Shown: positions 42,901-52,022, counted from the stretch's first letter. The stretch: 64,000 bases of DNA from Flavobacterium amnicola (GCF_004122165.1 NZ_SBKO01000003.1:1-64000), one strand, 5' to 3'. Translations and numbers: made by a program. Notes: generated from the sequence alone by a model not told the origin.

Positions 42901-44805
42901 ATTCGGAGTAATGTCATTCACATCAACAATGGTGATGTCAAAACTGTGTTGCGAAAAACAACTTGGAGTACCTCCTGTTTCGTTGTAAATATAAACCGTG
43001 GTATCAGTGGTAATTACTGTTCCTACTGGTAATAATGGTAGTCCTTGATTAGGTCCAGAATAATAATTTCCGCCATTTACAAGAGTAGGCAATGTGTACT
43101 GTACACAAACATATTGATCTGAAATTAAATCAACTGCCGGTCTTGGTTTAACAATTAAATTGAATGACTGTAAAGTGTTAAAACAGGTTGGTTCCGTACT
43201 ATTCTCAATTCGAATAAAAATAGTGGTGTTTCCAGTAATTAGTGGAGAACTGATATCAATCGGATTGATGTCATTATCAGCGTCCGATTGACTGAAATGA
43301 TAACTTAGGGTATACACACTTGTCGATTGTCCACCCATAATGGTCGCTGATAATGCAGCCAAATCAAAAGCGGCAGAATTCGAGCCAGAGGCTGTTTCAC
43401 AACGTGTAATATCACCTGGGTCTGTTGCAGTAGGAGGTGGTGTTAATCGCAAATTAAAGGATTTCGTCACATAACAACCGTTACTATCTTGAATTCGCAT
43501 CCAAATCATTTTAGGTAATGCTCCAGTAGCCACAATATGAGATACCGCTAAAGGGTTGGTGTTGTTTTGTGCTTCCGTTTGTAAGTTGTGATAACTAATC
43601 GTAAAGGTGTTTGAAGGATCGACAACTACTGTATTGTAAGATAAATCAAAAGTATAGGTAGGTTGACCATTATTACATTTATAAAGATCAACAGGGTCTG
43701 GAGTTGAAATCGATGAATTATATTCAATTATGATATCATTAGTGGCTACTTCACAATTAGTGGTAGCAATGTAATAGGTTAACAAATAAGTACCAGGCGT
43801 ATTAATAGTTAAATTTGGACCTGTTTCACCTGGAATCGGTACACCATTTACGTCTTTCCAAATAAAAGTAAATTGAGAAGGATCTAATCCAGAGGTTATA
43901 GTATAACTTACATTAGTGCCGTCATTTGAACACAATGCTGTACCATTTGCTACCGTTAAATCTGGTCCTAAAACATCTTGGTTGAAAACAAAACTACTTT
44001 CTCCTAAAAATAAAGCAGAATCAAAACGGACGTCATTATTCGTTCCTCCATTATCGGCGATAACTAACTTTATATGATATAATCTGTTTGGAATTAATGT
44101 CGAAGCAGCATTCATTAAAACGGTTTGACCATTAAAATTAGTGGGTGAACCAGCAGCTGCAGAACCTCCATTAAAACTTCCAAAATAACTTGGATTAGCC
44201 GAAGGACAAGAGGAATTGTATAAGGCATCGCGTATGGTCGCTACAGAAATCGGGGTAGTTGTACTCGGAATAACCGCTAAATTGGTTGTGGTACCTGTTA
44301 CAACATCAGTCAATAAAAAAGCAAATGCATCAGGTGATTGACATTGAAAGGTCCCATATTCTTCTGAAGCAAATAAAAATTGAAAGTTGAAATAAGAGGA
44401 AAACGATGTAAAATCGAATTCTAATGTGGTAGCATTTGTTGAATTCATTGAAATACCTGATGCCAACAAGGTGGTTTCTAAATTCGTATCCCCAAGCCAT
44501 GCTGGACTACCATCACTCAAATCGGAAGTATTAGGTCCTGGAGAATTAATGGCACTTCCGGTAGTCAGTACTACACCCGAAGCCAACGGAAAAGCTGGAT
44601 TTGTATTGGTAAAATAACCAATTCCGTTGCTGGAGCCATAAAAAGTCCCCGTTCTTGAAGTGACATTGGCTACATTGGCACAAGGACTGTTAACCAATAC
44701 ATTTCGAACTAAATCATCTGCTGTTCGAGTATCATTAATTGTGATTACTTGCGAAAAACCGAAGCAAGTGAAGAAAATTGTAAGTAGGGATAAAATCTTT
44801 TTCAT
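39994..44805 (-). CDS. Large secreted T9SS type B cargo with choice-of-anchor L domain
   Basis: 1603 residues. Signal peptide MKKILSLLTIFFTCFGFSQ, then a choice-of-anchor-L-type N-terminal domain (about 20-270, with FASEEYGTFQCQSPDAFAF). A long middle follows of roughly 80-residue repeats around ITACDTYTL- and YYTGPG-like blocks. The C-terminal about 90 residues form the T9SS type B sorting domain (FTPNGDNYHETW, FIFDRFGKLI, GWNGTYNGQPLPATDYWF). It should be exported across the outer membrane by the type 9 system and stay at the surface or be released. Function beyond surface adhesion is unknown. Confidence 0.92.
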   Translation of the reverse strand: MKKILSLLTIFFTCFGFSQVITINDTRTADDLVRNVLVNSPCANVANVTSRTGTFYGSSNGIGYFTNTNPAFPLASGVVLTTGSAINSPGPNTSDLSDGSPAWLGDTNLETTLLASGISMNSTNATTLEFDFTSFSSYFNFQFLFASEEYGTFQCQSPDAFAFLLTDVVTGTTTNLAVIPSTTTPISVATIRDALYNSSCPSANPSYFGSFNGGSAAAGSPTNFNGQTVLMNAASTLIPNRLYHIKLVIADNGGTNNDVRFDSALFLGESSFVFNQDVLGPDLTVANGTALCSNDGTNVSYTITSGLDPSQFTFIWKDVNGVPIPGETGPNLTINTPGTYLLTYYIATTNCEVATNDIIIEYNSSISTPDPVDLYKCNNGQPTYTFDLSYNTVVVDPSNTFTISYHNLQTEAQNNTNPLAVSHIVATGALPKMIWMRIQDSNGCYVTKSFNLRLTPPPTATDPGDITRCETASGSNSAAFDLAALSATIMGGQSTSVYTLSYHFSQSDADNDINPIDISSPLITGNTTIFIRIENSTEPTCFNTLQSFNLIVKPRPAVDLISDQYVCVQYTLPTLVNGGNYYSGPNQGLPLLPVGTVITTDTTVYIYNETGGTPSCFSQHSFDITIVDVNDITPNDLSVCAAAELPTYPMPGTRYFLDAALTQEVFPGHIINTLGTTTIYIQFTYTDPSCTPYVDNFDVTIIQTPTISTVFSTIFDCTQVNTLPVIVTDVGTGNYYTYDLPTDTYTPLTLPITTTTHVYAFAENNTCRSTVYDFMVYINTLGIPNVDLCTPPYTLTASPFGEYRDAPNGGGNVIPPGDINQTTRIYTFVPGASCTDDDFFDVTFHQPNLTSPQPVTACESYLLPVNPEGGRYFRGQNGPGNGLTELFAGVDSITTTETIWVYKESTLALTPVCYNEVPWTITINPKPIIDPRGNPIECYSYTLTPLTVGNYFDNPYDPNNPSAQIPITDFVIDASDLNAEDDIPNRRKIIYITAVSPNDPFCYTEESSIITLDGIEAVDLGPTQTHCDFYDLPTLPPNNFYYDAPGGPYGTGNLITLPRRFTTSTPVGSPIYVFTETNNRKNCIDENAFDIVINYTPVLTPAVQNSITACDTYTLDPLTIGTYYTGPGKTGSIINAPVTYDINNPPPAVIYAYAETATTPNCTVEEQIRITLNNVTELPDVPLTCESYTLDPSALQPGENYYSNPGGVGLLAANATITATQTIYIYRNFGTCTDESDFIVNIVPRPIANPAIIPPVCDTYTGNGSTNFDCIYQFDLTQVEATVLGSQTPATDFAISYYTNSTDAIAGTNPIANPSAYINTNPTNMSPYFGSIWVRIANITSTNPCPNFTEVQLRINPLPNPQLEEKYFVCSVNPSEVIPTTIDTGLSAANYSFQWTSAGTGSTILAITPSYTTNTAGNYTVTVRDNSTGCSNPVTFEVVDYAPYITIDYSDAFTNPTYITVNVLGPGSGNYEYQLDGGLFQDSNIFYNVTPGDHTASVRDKDGHCSPKPKKATIINYPKYFTPNGDNYHETWNITDLKTTNPNAPIFIFDRFGKLIQQITPSTTGWNGTYNGQPLPATDYWFTVDYNDKGSNRTFKAHFSLKR

Positions 44806-44945
44806 AGACTATACATAAGGGCCAAATATATATTTTTATCGACAAAAAGTAAAATTTTATCGACGAATTACTTTTTTTTTCAATAATTGATCAAAAATTG
44901 GATGAAATTTTTTAAGGAACACAACAAAGTGTAGTCTTGCATAAA

Positions 44946-44978
44946 TTTACTAAAAATTCTATTAAAATAGTATCTTTG
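44946..44978 (+). promoter_or_regulatory. Candidate promoter of argS
   Basis: TTTA at 44946-44949 and TATCTTTG at 44971-44978, about 21 bases apart, 22 bases before the ATG. The 14-base string TATCTTTGCCACTT is shared exactly with the ffh promoter. Confidence 0.55.
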
Positions 44979-45000
44979 CCACTTTAAAAAATCATTAATT

Positions 45001-46779
45001 ATGTCATTAGTACAAATTCTTACGCCAAAAATTACACAAGCCGTTCAAGACTTGTTTGAAGTTCAACTTGATAAAGTAGAGTTTCAAGCCACACGCAGGG
45101 AATTCGAAGGTGATATTACGATGGTGGTTTTTCCTTTGTTAAAGCTTGTAAAAGGCAATCCAGTTGAAATTGGAACTAAAATTGGAAATTATTTAGTCGA
45201 AAATGTTGCTGAGGTTGTTAAATTCAACGTGGTGCAAGGTTTTTTGAATATTGTCATTTCGGAGGTTTACTATATCCAGTTTTTAAATCAAATCAAAGAC
45301 GATACAACCTTCGGTTTTGTTTCGCCATCGAAAGATAGCAAGGCAATAATGGTCGAATTTGCATCACCTAACACGAATAAACCTTTGCATTTAGGTCACA
45401 TTCGTAATATTTTATTAGGCTATTCGGTAGCGCAAATCATTGAAGCTTCTGGTCAAAAATCCTATAAAACGCAGATCATTAACGATCGTGGTATTCACAT
45501 TTGTAAGTCAATGTTGGCTTGGGAAAAATTCGGAAACGGTCAAACTCCCGAATCTGCAGGATTAAAAGGAGATAAACTAGTAGGGAATTTTTATGTAGAG
45601 TTTGATAAAACCTACAAAGCCGAAATCAAAGATTTAATGGCTCAAGGTAAAACAGAGGAGGAAGCTAAAAAATTAGCTCCGTCAATTCTGGAAGCTCAAG
45701 AAATGCTTCGTAAATGGGAAGCTGGAGATGAAGAAGTGGTTTCACTTTGGAAAAAAATGAATCAATGGGTGTATGATGGATTCGGGGTAACCTACAAAAA
45801 CCTAGGCGTTGATTTCGATTCGTATTATTATGAAAGTGATACCTATTTGTTAGGTAAAGAAGTGGTGCAATTTGGACTAGAAAAAGGGATTTTCGAAAAA
45901 GATCCGGACGGTTCAGTTTGGATTGATTTAACGGAAGACGGTCTCGATCGAAAAATTGTGTTACGTTCCGATGGTACTGCGGTATATATGACCCAAGATA
46001 TAGGTACGGCCATTCAACGTGTAAAGGACAATCCTGATGTGGGTGGAATGGTTTATACGGTTGGAAATGAACAAGATTACCATTTCAAAGTATTGTTCTT
46101 AATTTTGAAAAAACTAGGGTTTGATTGGGCAGCAAGTCTGTATCATTTGTCTTACGGAATGGTAGAATTGCCTTCAGGAAAAATGAAATCGCGAGAAGGA
46201 ACTGTAGTGGATGCGGATGATTTGATGCAAGAAATGGTTGCTACAGCACAGTCTATTTCTTCAGCATTAGGAAAATTGGAAGGATATTCAGCAAGTGAAA
46301 AATCGGAATTGTATAAAACAATCGGAATGGGTGCTTTAAAATATTACATGCTTAAAGTTGATCCAAAGAAAACGATGATGTTTAATCCGGAAGAATCGGT
46401 CGATTTTAACGGAAATACAGGCCCTTTTATTCAATACACGTATGCGCGTATTCAATCGATTTTACGTAAAGCGGATTTCGATTTTTCTATACAAAGTAAG
46501 GTTGAGGTTATGCATGAAAAAGAAAAAGAACTGATCAAACAGGTGAGTTTATTTCCAGAAATAATTCAAAGTGCGGCGACAAACCATAGTCCAGCCTTGG
46601 TCGCAAATTACACCTACGATTTGGTAAAAGAGTTCAACTCTTTCTATCAAAATGTATCTATTTTAGGGGAAGAAGATCATAATAAAAAAGTTTTTAGAGT
46701 ACAACTTGCTAATAAAGTGGGTCAAACGATTAAAAATGCATTTGGTCTTTTAGGAATTAATGTTCCAGAGAGAATGTAA
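45001..46779 (+). CDS. argS: Arginyl-tRNA synthetase
   Basis: 592 residues. HIGH-type motif HLGH at 130-133 (in NTNKPLHLGHIRN), the KMSK-like GKMKSREGT and the DALR-type anticodon-binding end (NFGLLG-like, VPERM). It charges tRNA-Arg in the cytoplasm. Length fits the family. Convergent with the small hypothetical gene downstream; terminator at 46784-46808. Confidence 0.97.
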   Translation: MSLVQILTPKITQAVQDLFEVQLDKVEFQATRREFEGDITMVVFPLLKLVKGNPVEIGTKIGNYLVENVAEVVKFNVVQGFLNIVISEVYYIQFLNQIKDDTTFGFVSPSKDSKAIMVEFASPNTNKPLHLGHIRNILLGYSVAQIIEASGQKSYKTQIINDRGIHICKSMLAWEKFGNGQTPESAGLKGDKLVGNFYVEFDKTYKAEIKDLMAQGKTEEEAKKLAPSILEAQEMLRKWEAGDEEVVSLWKKMNQWVYDGFGVTYKNLGVDFDSYYYESDTYLLGKEVVQFGLEKGIFEKDPDGSVWIDLTEDGLDRKIVLRSDGTAVYMTQDIGTAIQRVKDNPDVGGMVYTVGNEQDYHFKVLFLILKKLGFDWAASLYHLSYGMVELPSGKMKSREGTVVDADDLMQEMVATAQSISSALGKLEGYSASEKSELYKTIGMGALKYYMLKVDPKKTMMFNPEESVDFNGNTGPFIQYTYARIQSILRKADFDFSIQSKVEVMHEKEKELIKQVSLFPEIIQSAATNHSPALVANYTYDLVKEFNSFYQNVSILGEEDHNKKVFRVQLANKVGQTIKNAFGLLGINVPERM

Positions 46780-46783
46780 AAGT

Positions 46784-46808
46784 AAAGGTCCGCTAAAAGC
46801 GGACCTTT
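46784..46808. terminator. Bidirectional terminator after argS
   Basis: AAAGGTCCGCT (46784-46794) pairs with AGCGGACCTTT (46798-46808), a GC-rich stem with T-run, between converging genes. Confidence 0.92.
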
Positions 46809-47159
46809 TTAATTTAGATTGAAATCGCCTTCAAAATCTTTATAATCAATAAAACCATTTTTCTTTTTATTAAAATCCATCAGACTTTGTAATTCAAAAA
46901 GCTCAAACCGATTGATTAAAATCATAAAGTTTTTCTGCAAAGTAGGAATTGGAATTTTCTTGCTATAAATAGAATGTTCGTATTCTTTTTCCCAATAGCT
47001 GATGTCCACTTTTTGTAAATATTCTTTAAAAGTTTGAAGCTCTACAGCGGTCAAACAAAAATGCAAATTGTTAAAACTCAATTGATAATTTTTACAGTTG
47101 GGCATGTATAACAATAAGCCATTTTCTGTTTCTTTAAGTTTTGTAAAATTGCAGCACAT
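46809..47159 (-). CDS. Small conserved hypothetical protein
   Basis: 116 residues starting MCCNFTKLKETENGLLLYMP; NFxLTxxE-type block (FCLTAVELQTFKEYLQKVDI) and an aromatic-rich end. It resembles short cytoplasmic proteins of Bacteroidota of unknown function (DUF6686-like). Two bases separate it from the DUF6607 gene upstream, so it is probably in that operon. Confidence 0.75.
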   Translation of the reverse strand: MCCNFTKLKETENGLLLYMPNCKNYQLSFNNLHFCLTAVELQTFKEYLQKVDISYWEKEYEHSIYSKKIPIPTLQKNFMILINRFELFELQSLMDFNKKKNGFIDYKDFEGDFNLN

Positions 47160-47161
47160 CT

Positions 47162-48064
47162 CTAATTAATTATATAGCTATCAATTATTTTGTTGACTTC
47201 TTCTCTTGAATCATCTGGTTTTAACTCGAATAAACTCATAAAAAGAGGTTGTTTGTCTACGGTTTTATGAAGAGATAAATTTTTGTTTTTTGAGAAAACG
47301 ATTTCCCATTTGTCTCTGACTTTTTTCCAAACCGTATTGTTTTTTGCCCACCAATCTTGTGCTAATTTGCATTTAGAATCGGCCACTTTGGTGTACACAT
47401 CATGTCCTTTTTCTTGTGCCAACAAAACATCTTTTTCGTTGTCTTTTCTAACAATTTTGCTGTTATCTTGGTCGTGAATCCAACCATAATTGGTTATTTC
47501 ATGTACATTAGTTCGTTGTAAAACATTATAGTCATTACGTATTGTATGTTCTCTTCTAGGTAATGGAGCATCTGTTGTGTTTTCCCAATAATGTCTTCCA
47601 TCAGCGTGAATCCAAGTAGCCGTTCCTTCATATCTCGGGCTGTCATCTACTTGATATACTTTTTGTGTCCATTGCCCTTTAACGTCTTTTGAATTCACTT
47701 TCTTAAAATTCCAAGTTGTCTCTTTATTGAAATTATAAAATTCTGTATTTTCAAACAACCAATCTTGACGCCAGTGTTTTACAATAGATTCTTCTGTTTT
47801 TCCTGTAATTAATAAATGTTGCATGACAATTTTATTAGGTTGGTCTTCTAAAAGCTCCACCCATTCTAAAGCGGTGTCATGTTTTACAGGTGATTTTTTA
47901 TACAAACTATCTTTAGAATAGCTAAAAGTTTCGGCAAAATTGAATTGCACTTCATAACATCCACACATCGATTTAATCGCTTTTTGGTCTTCTTCTTTTT
48001 TGTTTTGACCATAACTCGTTGCAATAAAAAGAGTTGTCAAAAGGGAAAAGGCTATTTTTTTCAT
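47162..48064 (-). CDS. DUF6607 family exported protein
   Basis: 300 residues. Signal peptide MKKIAFSLLTTLFIATSYGQ, then GCYEVQFNFAETF and WVELLEDQPNKIVMQHLL, and a Trp-rich centre (HADGRHYWENTTDAPLPRRE), as in DUF6607. Members commonly stand next to HmuY-type iron/heme genes in Flavobacteriia, and it does so here, divergent from a TonB receptor. Role unknown, likely iron-regulated. Confidence 0.85.
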   Translation of the reverse strand: MKKIAFSLLTTLFIATSYGQNKKEEDQKAIKSMCGCYEVQFNFAETFSYSKDSLYKKSPVKHDTALEWVELLEDQPNKIVMQHLLITGKTEESIVKHWRQDWLFENTEFYNFNKETTWNFKKVNSKDVKGQWTQKVYQVDDSPRYEGTATWIHADGRHYWENTTDAPLPRREHTIRNDYNVLQRTNVHEITNYGWIHDQDNSKIVRKDNEKDVLLAQEKGHDVYTKVADSKCKLAQDWWAKNNTVWKKVRDKWEIVFSKNKNLSLHKTVDKQPLFMSLFELKPDDSREEVNKIIDSYIIN

Positions 48065-48110
48065 AACATTTTTTGTTTAAGATTTTTCTGATGCAAATAT
48101 ATTATATTTA

Positions 48111-48127
48111 TTTAGAATAATTAAAAA
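48111..48127. promoter_or_regulatory. Fur-box-like element 1 between divergent iron genes
   Basis: TTTAGAATAATTAAAAA at 48111-48127. TTTAGAATnnTT is shared, in reverse orientation, with element 2 at 48153-48170. The position between divergent genes of an iron/heme locus suits Fur. Confidence 0.5.
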
Positions 48128-48134
48128 TAAGATA

Positions 48135-48142
48135 TATATTTG
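48135..48142 (+). promoter_or_regulatory. Candidate -7 element of the HmuY operon
   Basis: TATATTTG matches TAnnTTTG; the predicted transcription start would be near 48149, just ahead of Fur-box-like element 2. Confidence 0.5.
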
Positions 48143-48152
48143 TCAAAAATTA

Positions 48153-48170
48153 TTAAGAACGATTCTAAAC
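48153..48170. promoter_or_regulatory. Fur-box-like element 2
   Basis: TTAAGAACGATTCTAAAC at 48153-48170. Reversed, it reads GTTTAGAATCGTTCTTAA, matching TTTAGAATnnTT of element 1. It lies between the -7 element and the ATG, where a bound repressor would block transcription. Confidence 0.5.
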
Positions 48171-48171
48171 A

Positions 48172-50286
48172 ATGAAAAATACGCTAGTTATATTTTCCAC
48201 AATTATTATAAGTTTTAAAGGAATAAGTCAAGAGAAAAAGATTGATTCTACGAGTACCAAACAAATAAGTGAAGTAGTGGTGACGGGACAATTTACACCA
48301 CAGTCTATAAAAAAATCTGTTTTTAATGTACGATTGATTACAGCAAAAGACATTCAAAATTTAGCGGCTAATAATTTATCGGATGTATTGAGTCAATATT
48401 TGAATATTACAGTAAGACCAAGCGGTACAGATGGACGATCAACCGTTTCATTATTCGGATTGGATGCGCAATATTTTAAAATTCTAGTAGATAATGTGCC
48501 CTTAGTAAACGAAGCAGGTTTGGGAAATAACACCGATTTATCTCAAATAAATTTAAACGACATTGACCAAATTGAAATTGTGGAAGGTTCAATGGGCGTT
48601 AGCCATGGCGCTAATGCTGTAAGTGGTGTTTTGAATATTGTAACAAAAAAATCTTCATCTGCGAAATGGACTATTTCAGCAACGACACAAGAAGAAACAG
48701 TTAAGGAAGAGTTTGAATTTTTTGACAAAGGACGCCATATTCAATCGCTAAAACTTTCCCATGCTATTGCCGATAACTGGTTTGTGAGTTTGGGGGCAAA
48801 TAGAACTGATTTTCAAGGTTTTTTAGACGATAAAAAAGGGAAAAACTATGACGAGAATGATAAAATGCGCGGATTCAAATGGCTCCCGAAAGAACAATTA
48901 AATACCACTGGGCTAGTATCGTATCGCAAAAATGATTTCAATGTTTTCTACAAATTCGAATATTTAGATGAAAACCTAGATTTTTATAACAGCACGGTGC
49001 AATCGGGTTATAACACACAATTGGGTTCTTATCGCTATGCTGAAGACAAAAGATATAGTGTCAATAGATATTTCCACAATTTGAATAGCATTGGAAAGAT
49101 TTTTTCCAAACTGAATTATAATGTTTCTGTTTCTCATCAAAAACAAGCTAGAAATATTGAAGATTTCAAATATTATTTAAAAACCAGAACGGAAGGAAAT
49201 AATGAAATAGTAAAAGACCAATCGATGGAAGTTTTGTATTCTACAGGGACTTTGAGTAATTTCTTTTCTGATAAAAAAATCGATTTACAATTGGGGTACG
49301 AAATCGTCAACAACAAAGGTTTTGCACTTGTTCAAGAAGCTAATAATTATTTTGTACCCATAGCAAAAACACTTGAAAACTATGATTTCTTTGTTTCTTC
49401 TGAAATAAAAGCAACCGAAAAATTCTCTATTCGTCCCGGAATGCGATTTTCAGCTCAATCCAAATTTAAAAACCAATATGCTTCCTCATTGGGGCTACGA
49501 TATTTGTTTGAGAAAGGAATCGAGCTTCGTACTTCATATGGAAATTCGTTTAGAACGCCCACTTTTGAAGAACTCTACTATAAATTCATTAATGATAGTC
49601 ACTCGTATATTGGAAACGAAAAGCTTATTCCGGAAACCAGTACTTCGTATGAAGTCAGTGTTAAAAAAACAACTTTTTTAGAATCTAATCTTCAAATTTC
49701 AAACACTTTTTCTGGAAGTTTTTTAGATGTGAATGACCGAATTGACATGGCTTTAATTCGCATCAATACAGATGGAATTCGAGAATATCAATTCATCAAT
49801 ATCAGCAAATATCGAATGTGGAATTTTTCCACTATGAACCAATTCAAAAGAGACAATTGGACCGTCAATTTAGGAGCTTCACTGATTGGAATTTCTCAAA
49901 AAATAGAAAATTTAGTTTTTGCTTCCAATGAGAAATATTTGTATTCGTTCAATCTTAATAGTAGTATTTCGTATACCATTCCAAAATTAAAAACGACTTT
50001 ATCAACCTATTATAAACTAAACGGTAAATCACAACAATTCATAGAAGGGAATTCTGAATACATCATTTCTAATATCGATTCAAGTAGTTGGCTAGATGCT
50101 TCTATTCGGAAAACATTTTTCAAAGACAAATTAGAAACAACCCTTGGAGCAAGAAACTTGCTCAATGTAACCAGCATTAATCAAACCAAAACAAATGAAA
50201 GCGCAGGACATGCCACAACTTCCCAAATTATGTTGGCTTATGGTCGCTCTTATTTCTTGAAAGTCACGTATAACCTTAATTTTTAA
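48172..50286 (+). CDS. TonB-dependent outer-membrane receptor (HmuY operon)
   Basis: 704 residues with a signal peptide, TonB-box-like SEVVVTGQFTPQ, a plug domain (LSDVLSQYLNITVRPSGTDG, FGLDAQYFKILVDNVPLV, GSMGVSHGANAVSGVLN) and a barrel with FRTPTFEELYYKF and ending FLKVTYNLNF. It takes up a siderophore or heme through the outer membrane with TonB energy. The HmuY-like gene 12 bases downstream supports heme or iron binding. Fur-like elements precede it. Confidence 0.93.
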   Translation: MKNTLVIFSTIIISFKGISQEKKIDSTSTKQISEVVVTGQFTPQSIKKSVFNVRLITAKDIQNLAANNLSDVLSQYLNITVRPSGTDGRSTVSLFGLDAQYFKILVDNVPLVNEAGLGNNTDLSQINLNDIDQIEIVEGSMGVSHGANAVSGVLNIVTKKSSSAKWTISATTQEETVKEEFEFFDKGRHIQSLKLSHAIADNWFVSLGANRTDFQGFLDDKKGKNYDENDKMRGFKWLPKEQLNTTGLVSYRKNDFNVFYKFEYLDENLDFYNSTVQSGYNTQLGSYRYAEDKRYSVNRYFHNLNSIGKIFSKLNYNVSVSHQKQARNIEDFKYYLKTRTEGNNEIVKDQSMEVLYSTGTLSNFFSDKKIDLQLGYEIVNNKGFALVQEANNYFVPIAKTLENYDFFVSSEIKATEKFSIRPGMRFSAQSKFKNQYASSLGLRYLFEKGIELRTSYGNSFRTPTFEELYYKFINDSHSYIGNEKLIPETSTSYEVSVKKTTFLESNLQISNTFSGSFLDVNDRIDMALIRINTDGIREYQFINISKYRMWNFSTMNQFKRDNWTVNLGASLIGISQKIENLVFASNEKYLYSFNLNSSISYTIPKLKTTLSTYYKLNGKSQQFIEGNSEYIISNIDSSSWLDASIRKTFFKDKLETTLGARNLLNVTSINQTKTNESAGHATTSQIMLAYGRSYFLKVTYNLNF

Positions 50287-50298
50287 TATTTATATATC

Positions 50299-51396
50299 AT
50301 GAAGAAGACAATTTTATTTTTAAGTTTCGCTTTACTAGCACTAATATCTTGCTCAAAAGACGAAGACATTAATCCAATATTACAATCACCAACACCGCCT
50401 TCAAATGGAGATATTTTACAGCCAGCAGTGGGAGGTGCTAATCAACCCAATCAAGTATTTTTAGATTTAAGTACAGAAGTTTCAACACCAATAAATAGAG
50501 CATCTTGGGATTTTGGATTTTCTTCTGGAGCTGATTTTAGAGTTGCCATTAACGGAGCAGTAAAAATGGCGGTAAAGCAATTGGCCACCAACGACATGTC
50601 AATTACGCAAACGGAAGATTCTAATGTGGCTGTTGGTGCTGGTTCTAATCCTTCAAGCAACGGATATTGCGATAATCCAACAGGCGTTTTAGCGGGTGCT
50701 GGTTCAGGTATTGGAACAGCTATTGCAGAAGTTTCAGCAACTGATGCCGATAATAAAGTGTATTTGGTAAACCTAGGGTTTGCAGTCTCTACAACCACTC
50801 CAAGCGCAGGTTCTGTGAGTATTGATGGTGCTTCAAGAGGTTGGAAGAAAGTTCGATTTTTAAGAAATGGAAGTAACGGCTACAAAATTCAGTATGCCGA
50901 TTTAAATTCTGCCACCTATACAGAAAGAACAATTGCAAAAGATGCTGATTTTAATTTCACCTTTTTTAGTATGAACACTGGAAATACGGTTAGTGTTGAA
51001 CCACAAAAAACGAAGTGGGATGTGTGTTTCACCACATTTACCAACTATGTGAATTTTGGAAGTGAAGTAACTTATGGTTATTCCGATTTTATTACTTCCA
51101 ACATGAAAGGTGGTACAAAAGTGTATCAAGTTTTAACTTCTGAGTTTGCCTATGATGCGTTTAAAAAAGGAAATATTGTCGAAGCTAATTTTACAATTTC
51201 GGCTACAGATCAAAGAATCATTGGTTCTAACTGGAGAAACGGTGGAGGGCCATCAACATTACCGAGTGTAAAAACAGATCGTTTTTATGTGATTAAAGAT
51301 GCTGCCAATAATTATTATAAAGTTCAATTTCTTGCCATGACAAATGATGCTGGTGTAAGAGGTAATCCAACTATTCAATACGCAATTTTAAAATAA
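50299..51396 (+). CDS. HmuY-family lipoprotein
   Basis: 365 residues. MKKTILFLSFALLALISC is a lipoprotein signal. The beta-rich mature part carries ASWDFGFSSGADFRVAING, a WDVCFTTFTNYV block and YKVQFLAM, like HmuY proteins that bind heme and pass it to a TonB receptor. Whether this member binds heme is not certain. It lies between the receptor and a DoxX-family gene in one operon. Confidence 0.85.
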   Translation: MKKTILFLSFALLALISCSKDEDINPILQSPTPPSNGDILQPAVGGANQPNQVFLDLSTEVSTPINRASWDFGFSSGADFRVAINGAVKMAVKQLATNDMSITQTEDSNVAVGAGSNPSSNGYCDNPTGVLAGAGSGIGTAIAEVSATDADNKVYLVNLGFAVSTTTPSAGSVSIDGASRGWKKVRFLRNGSNGYKIQYADLNSATYTERTIAKDADFNFTFFSMNTGNTVSVEPQKTKWDVCFTTFTNYVNFGSEVTYGYSDFITSNMKGGTKVYQVLTSEFAYDAFKKGNIVEANFTISATDQRIIGSNWRNGGGPSTLPSVKTDRFYVIKDAANNYYKVQFLAMTNDAGVRGNPTIQYAILK

Positions 51397-51417
51397 TCTT
51401 AAACTAATTTTTAAACG

Positions 51418-51894
51418 ATGAAAACAATCAAAATTTTAATCATTTTATTGAACCTGTTTGTAGGTGGATTCATGATTTATGGCGGAATCGGAAAGTTTAC
51501 AAAACCCATTCCAAAGCCAAATGCGGTTATTGAACAAGTCCAAAAAGGAGAAGAAATAGCCCCAAATGCAGAAGTATTGGTTATCAAAAACTATATCTTC
51601 GGTATGAAACAAACTAATTATTTCTGGCAGTTTCTTGGATTTGCCGAATTATTCGCAGGAGTGTTACTTTTAAGTCAATTCTTTGCAAGAATCGGTGCCA
51701 TCATCGCCTTACCGTTAACGCTTAACATTTTCTTATTTCACTTATTTTTGGAGTTTGAAGAACTGGGTGAATTGGGATTAACTTTCGGCCTTTTTGCTGC
51801 AAATGTAGCTTTAATCGCCTTTACTTATAGAATTTGGAAACCCTTATTGATAGACAAACAGGCGCTAAAATTAGTGTCTGTTACTGATAAGTAA
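51418..51894 (+). CDS. DoxX-family membrane protein (HmuY operon)
   Basis: 158 residues with four membrane spans and YGGIGKFTKPIPKPNAV near the N-terminus, FLGFAELFAGVLLLSQF in the centre. Typical DoxX-like layout. It is 21 bases after HmuY in one operon; role in iron handling is inferred from position. Confidence 0.82.
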   Translation: MKTIKILIILLNLFVGGFMIYGGIGKFTKPIPKPNAVIEQVQKGEEIAPNAEVLVIKNYIFGMKQTNYFWQFLGFAELFAGVLLLSQFFARIGAIIALPLTLNIFLFHLFLEFEELGELGLTFGLFAANVALIAFTYRIWKPLLIDKQALKLVSVTDK

Positions 51895-51922
51895 ATTGTA
51901 TTTGTTTGTATTTGAGTTTAAG

Positions 51923-51946
51923 GGCTACTCATAGTTTTGAGTAGCC
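51923..51946 (+). terminator. Rho-independent terminator of the HmuY operon
   Basis: GGCTACTC (51923-51930) pairs with GAGTAGCC (51939-51946), followed by TTTATTATT. Confidence 0.6.
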
Positions 51947-51991
51947 TTTATTATTCATGCAATTCAAGGTTAAACTTTATAACGTTCTAAC

Positions 51992-52022
51992 TTTGCAACT
52001 TTGTAACTTTAAACTATCTTTG
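51992..52022 (+). promoter_or_regulatory. Promoter of ffh
   Basis: TTTG (51992-51995) and TATCTTTG (52015-52022) are 19 bases apart, a near-perfect match to the Bacteroidota -33/-7 consensus, 22 bases before the ATG. Confidence 0.75.

Noticed and set aside
44821-45000. Small RNA or riboswitch before argS
   Set aside because: AT-rich, no convincing conserved structure; only the promoter is supported.
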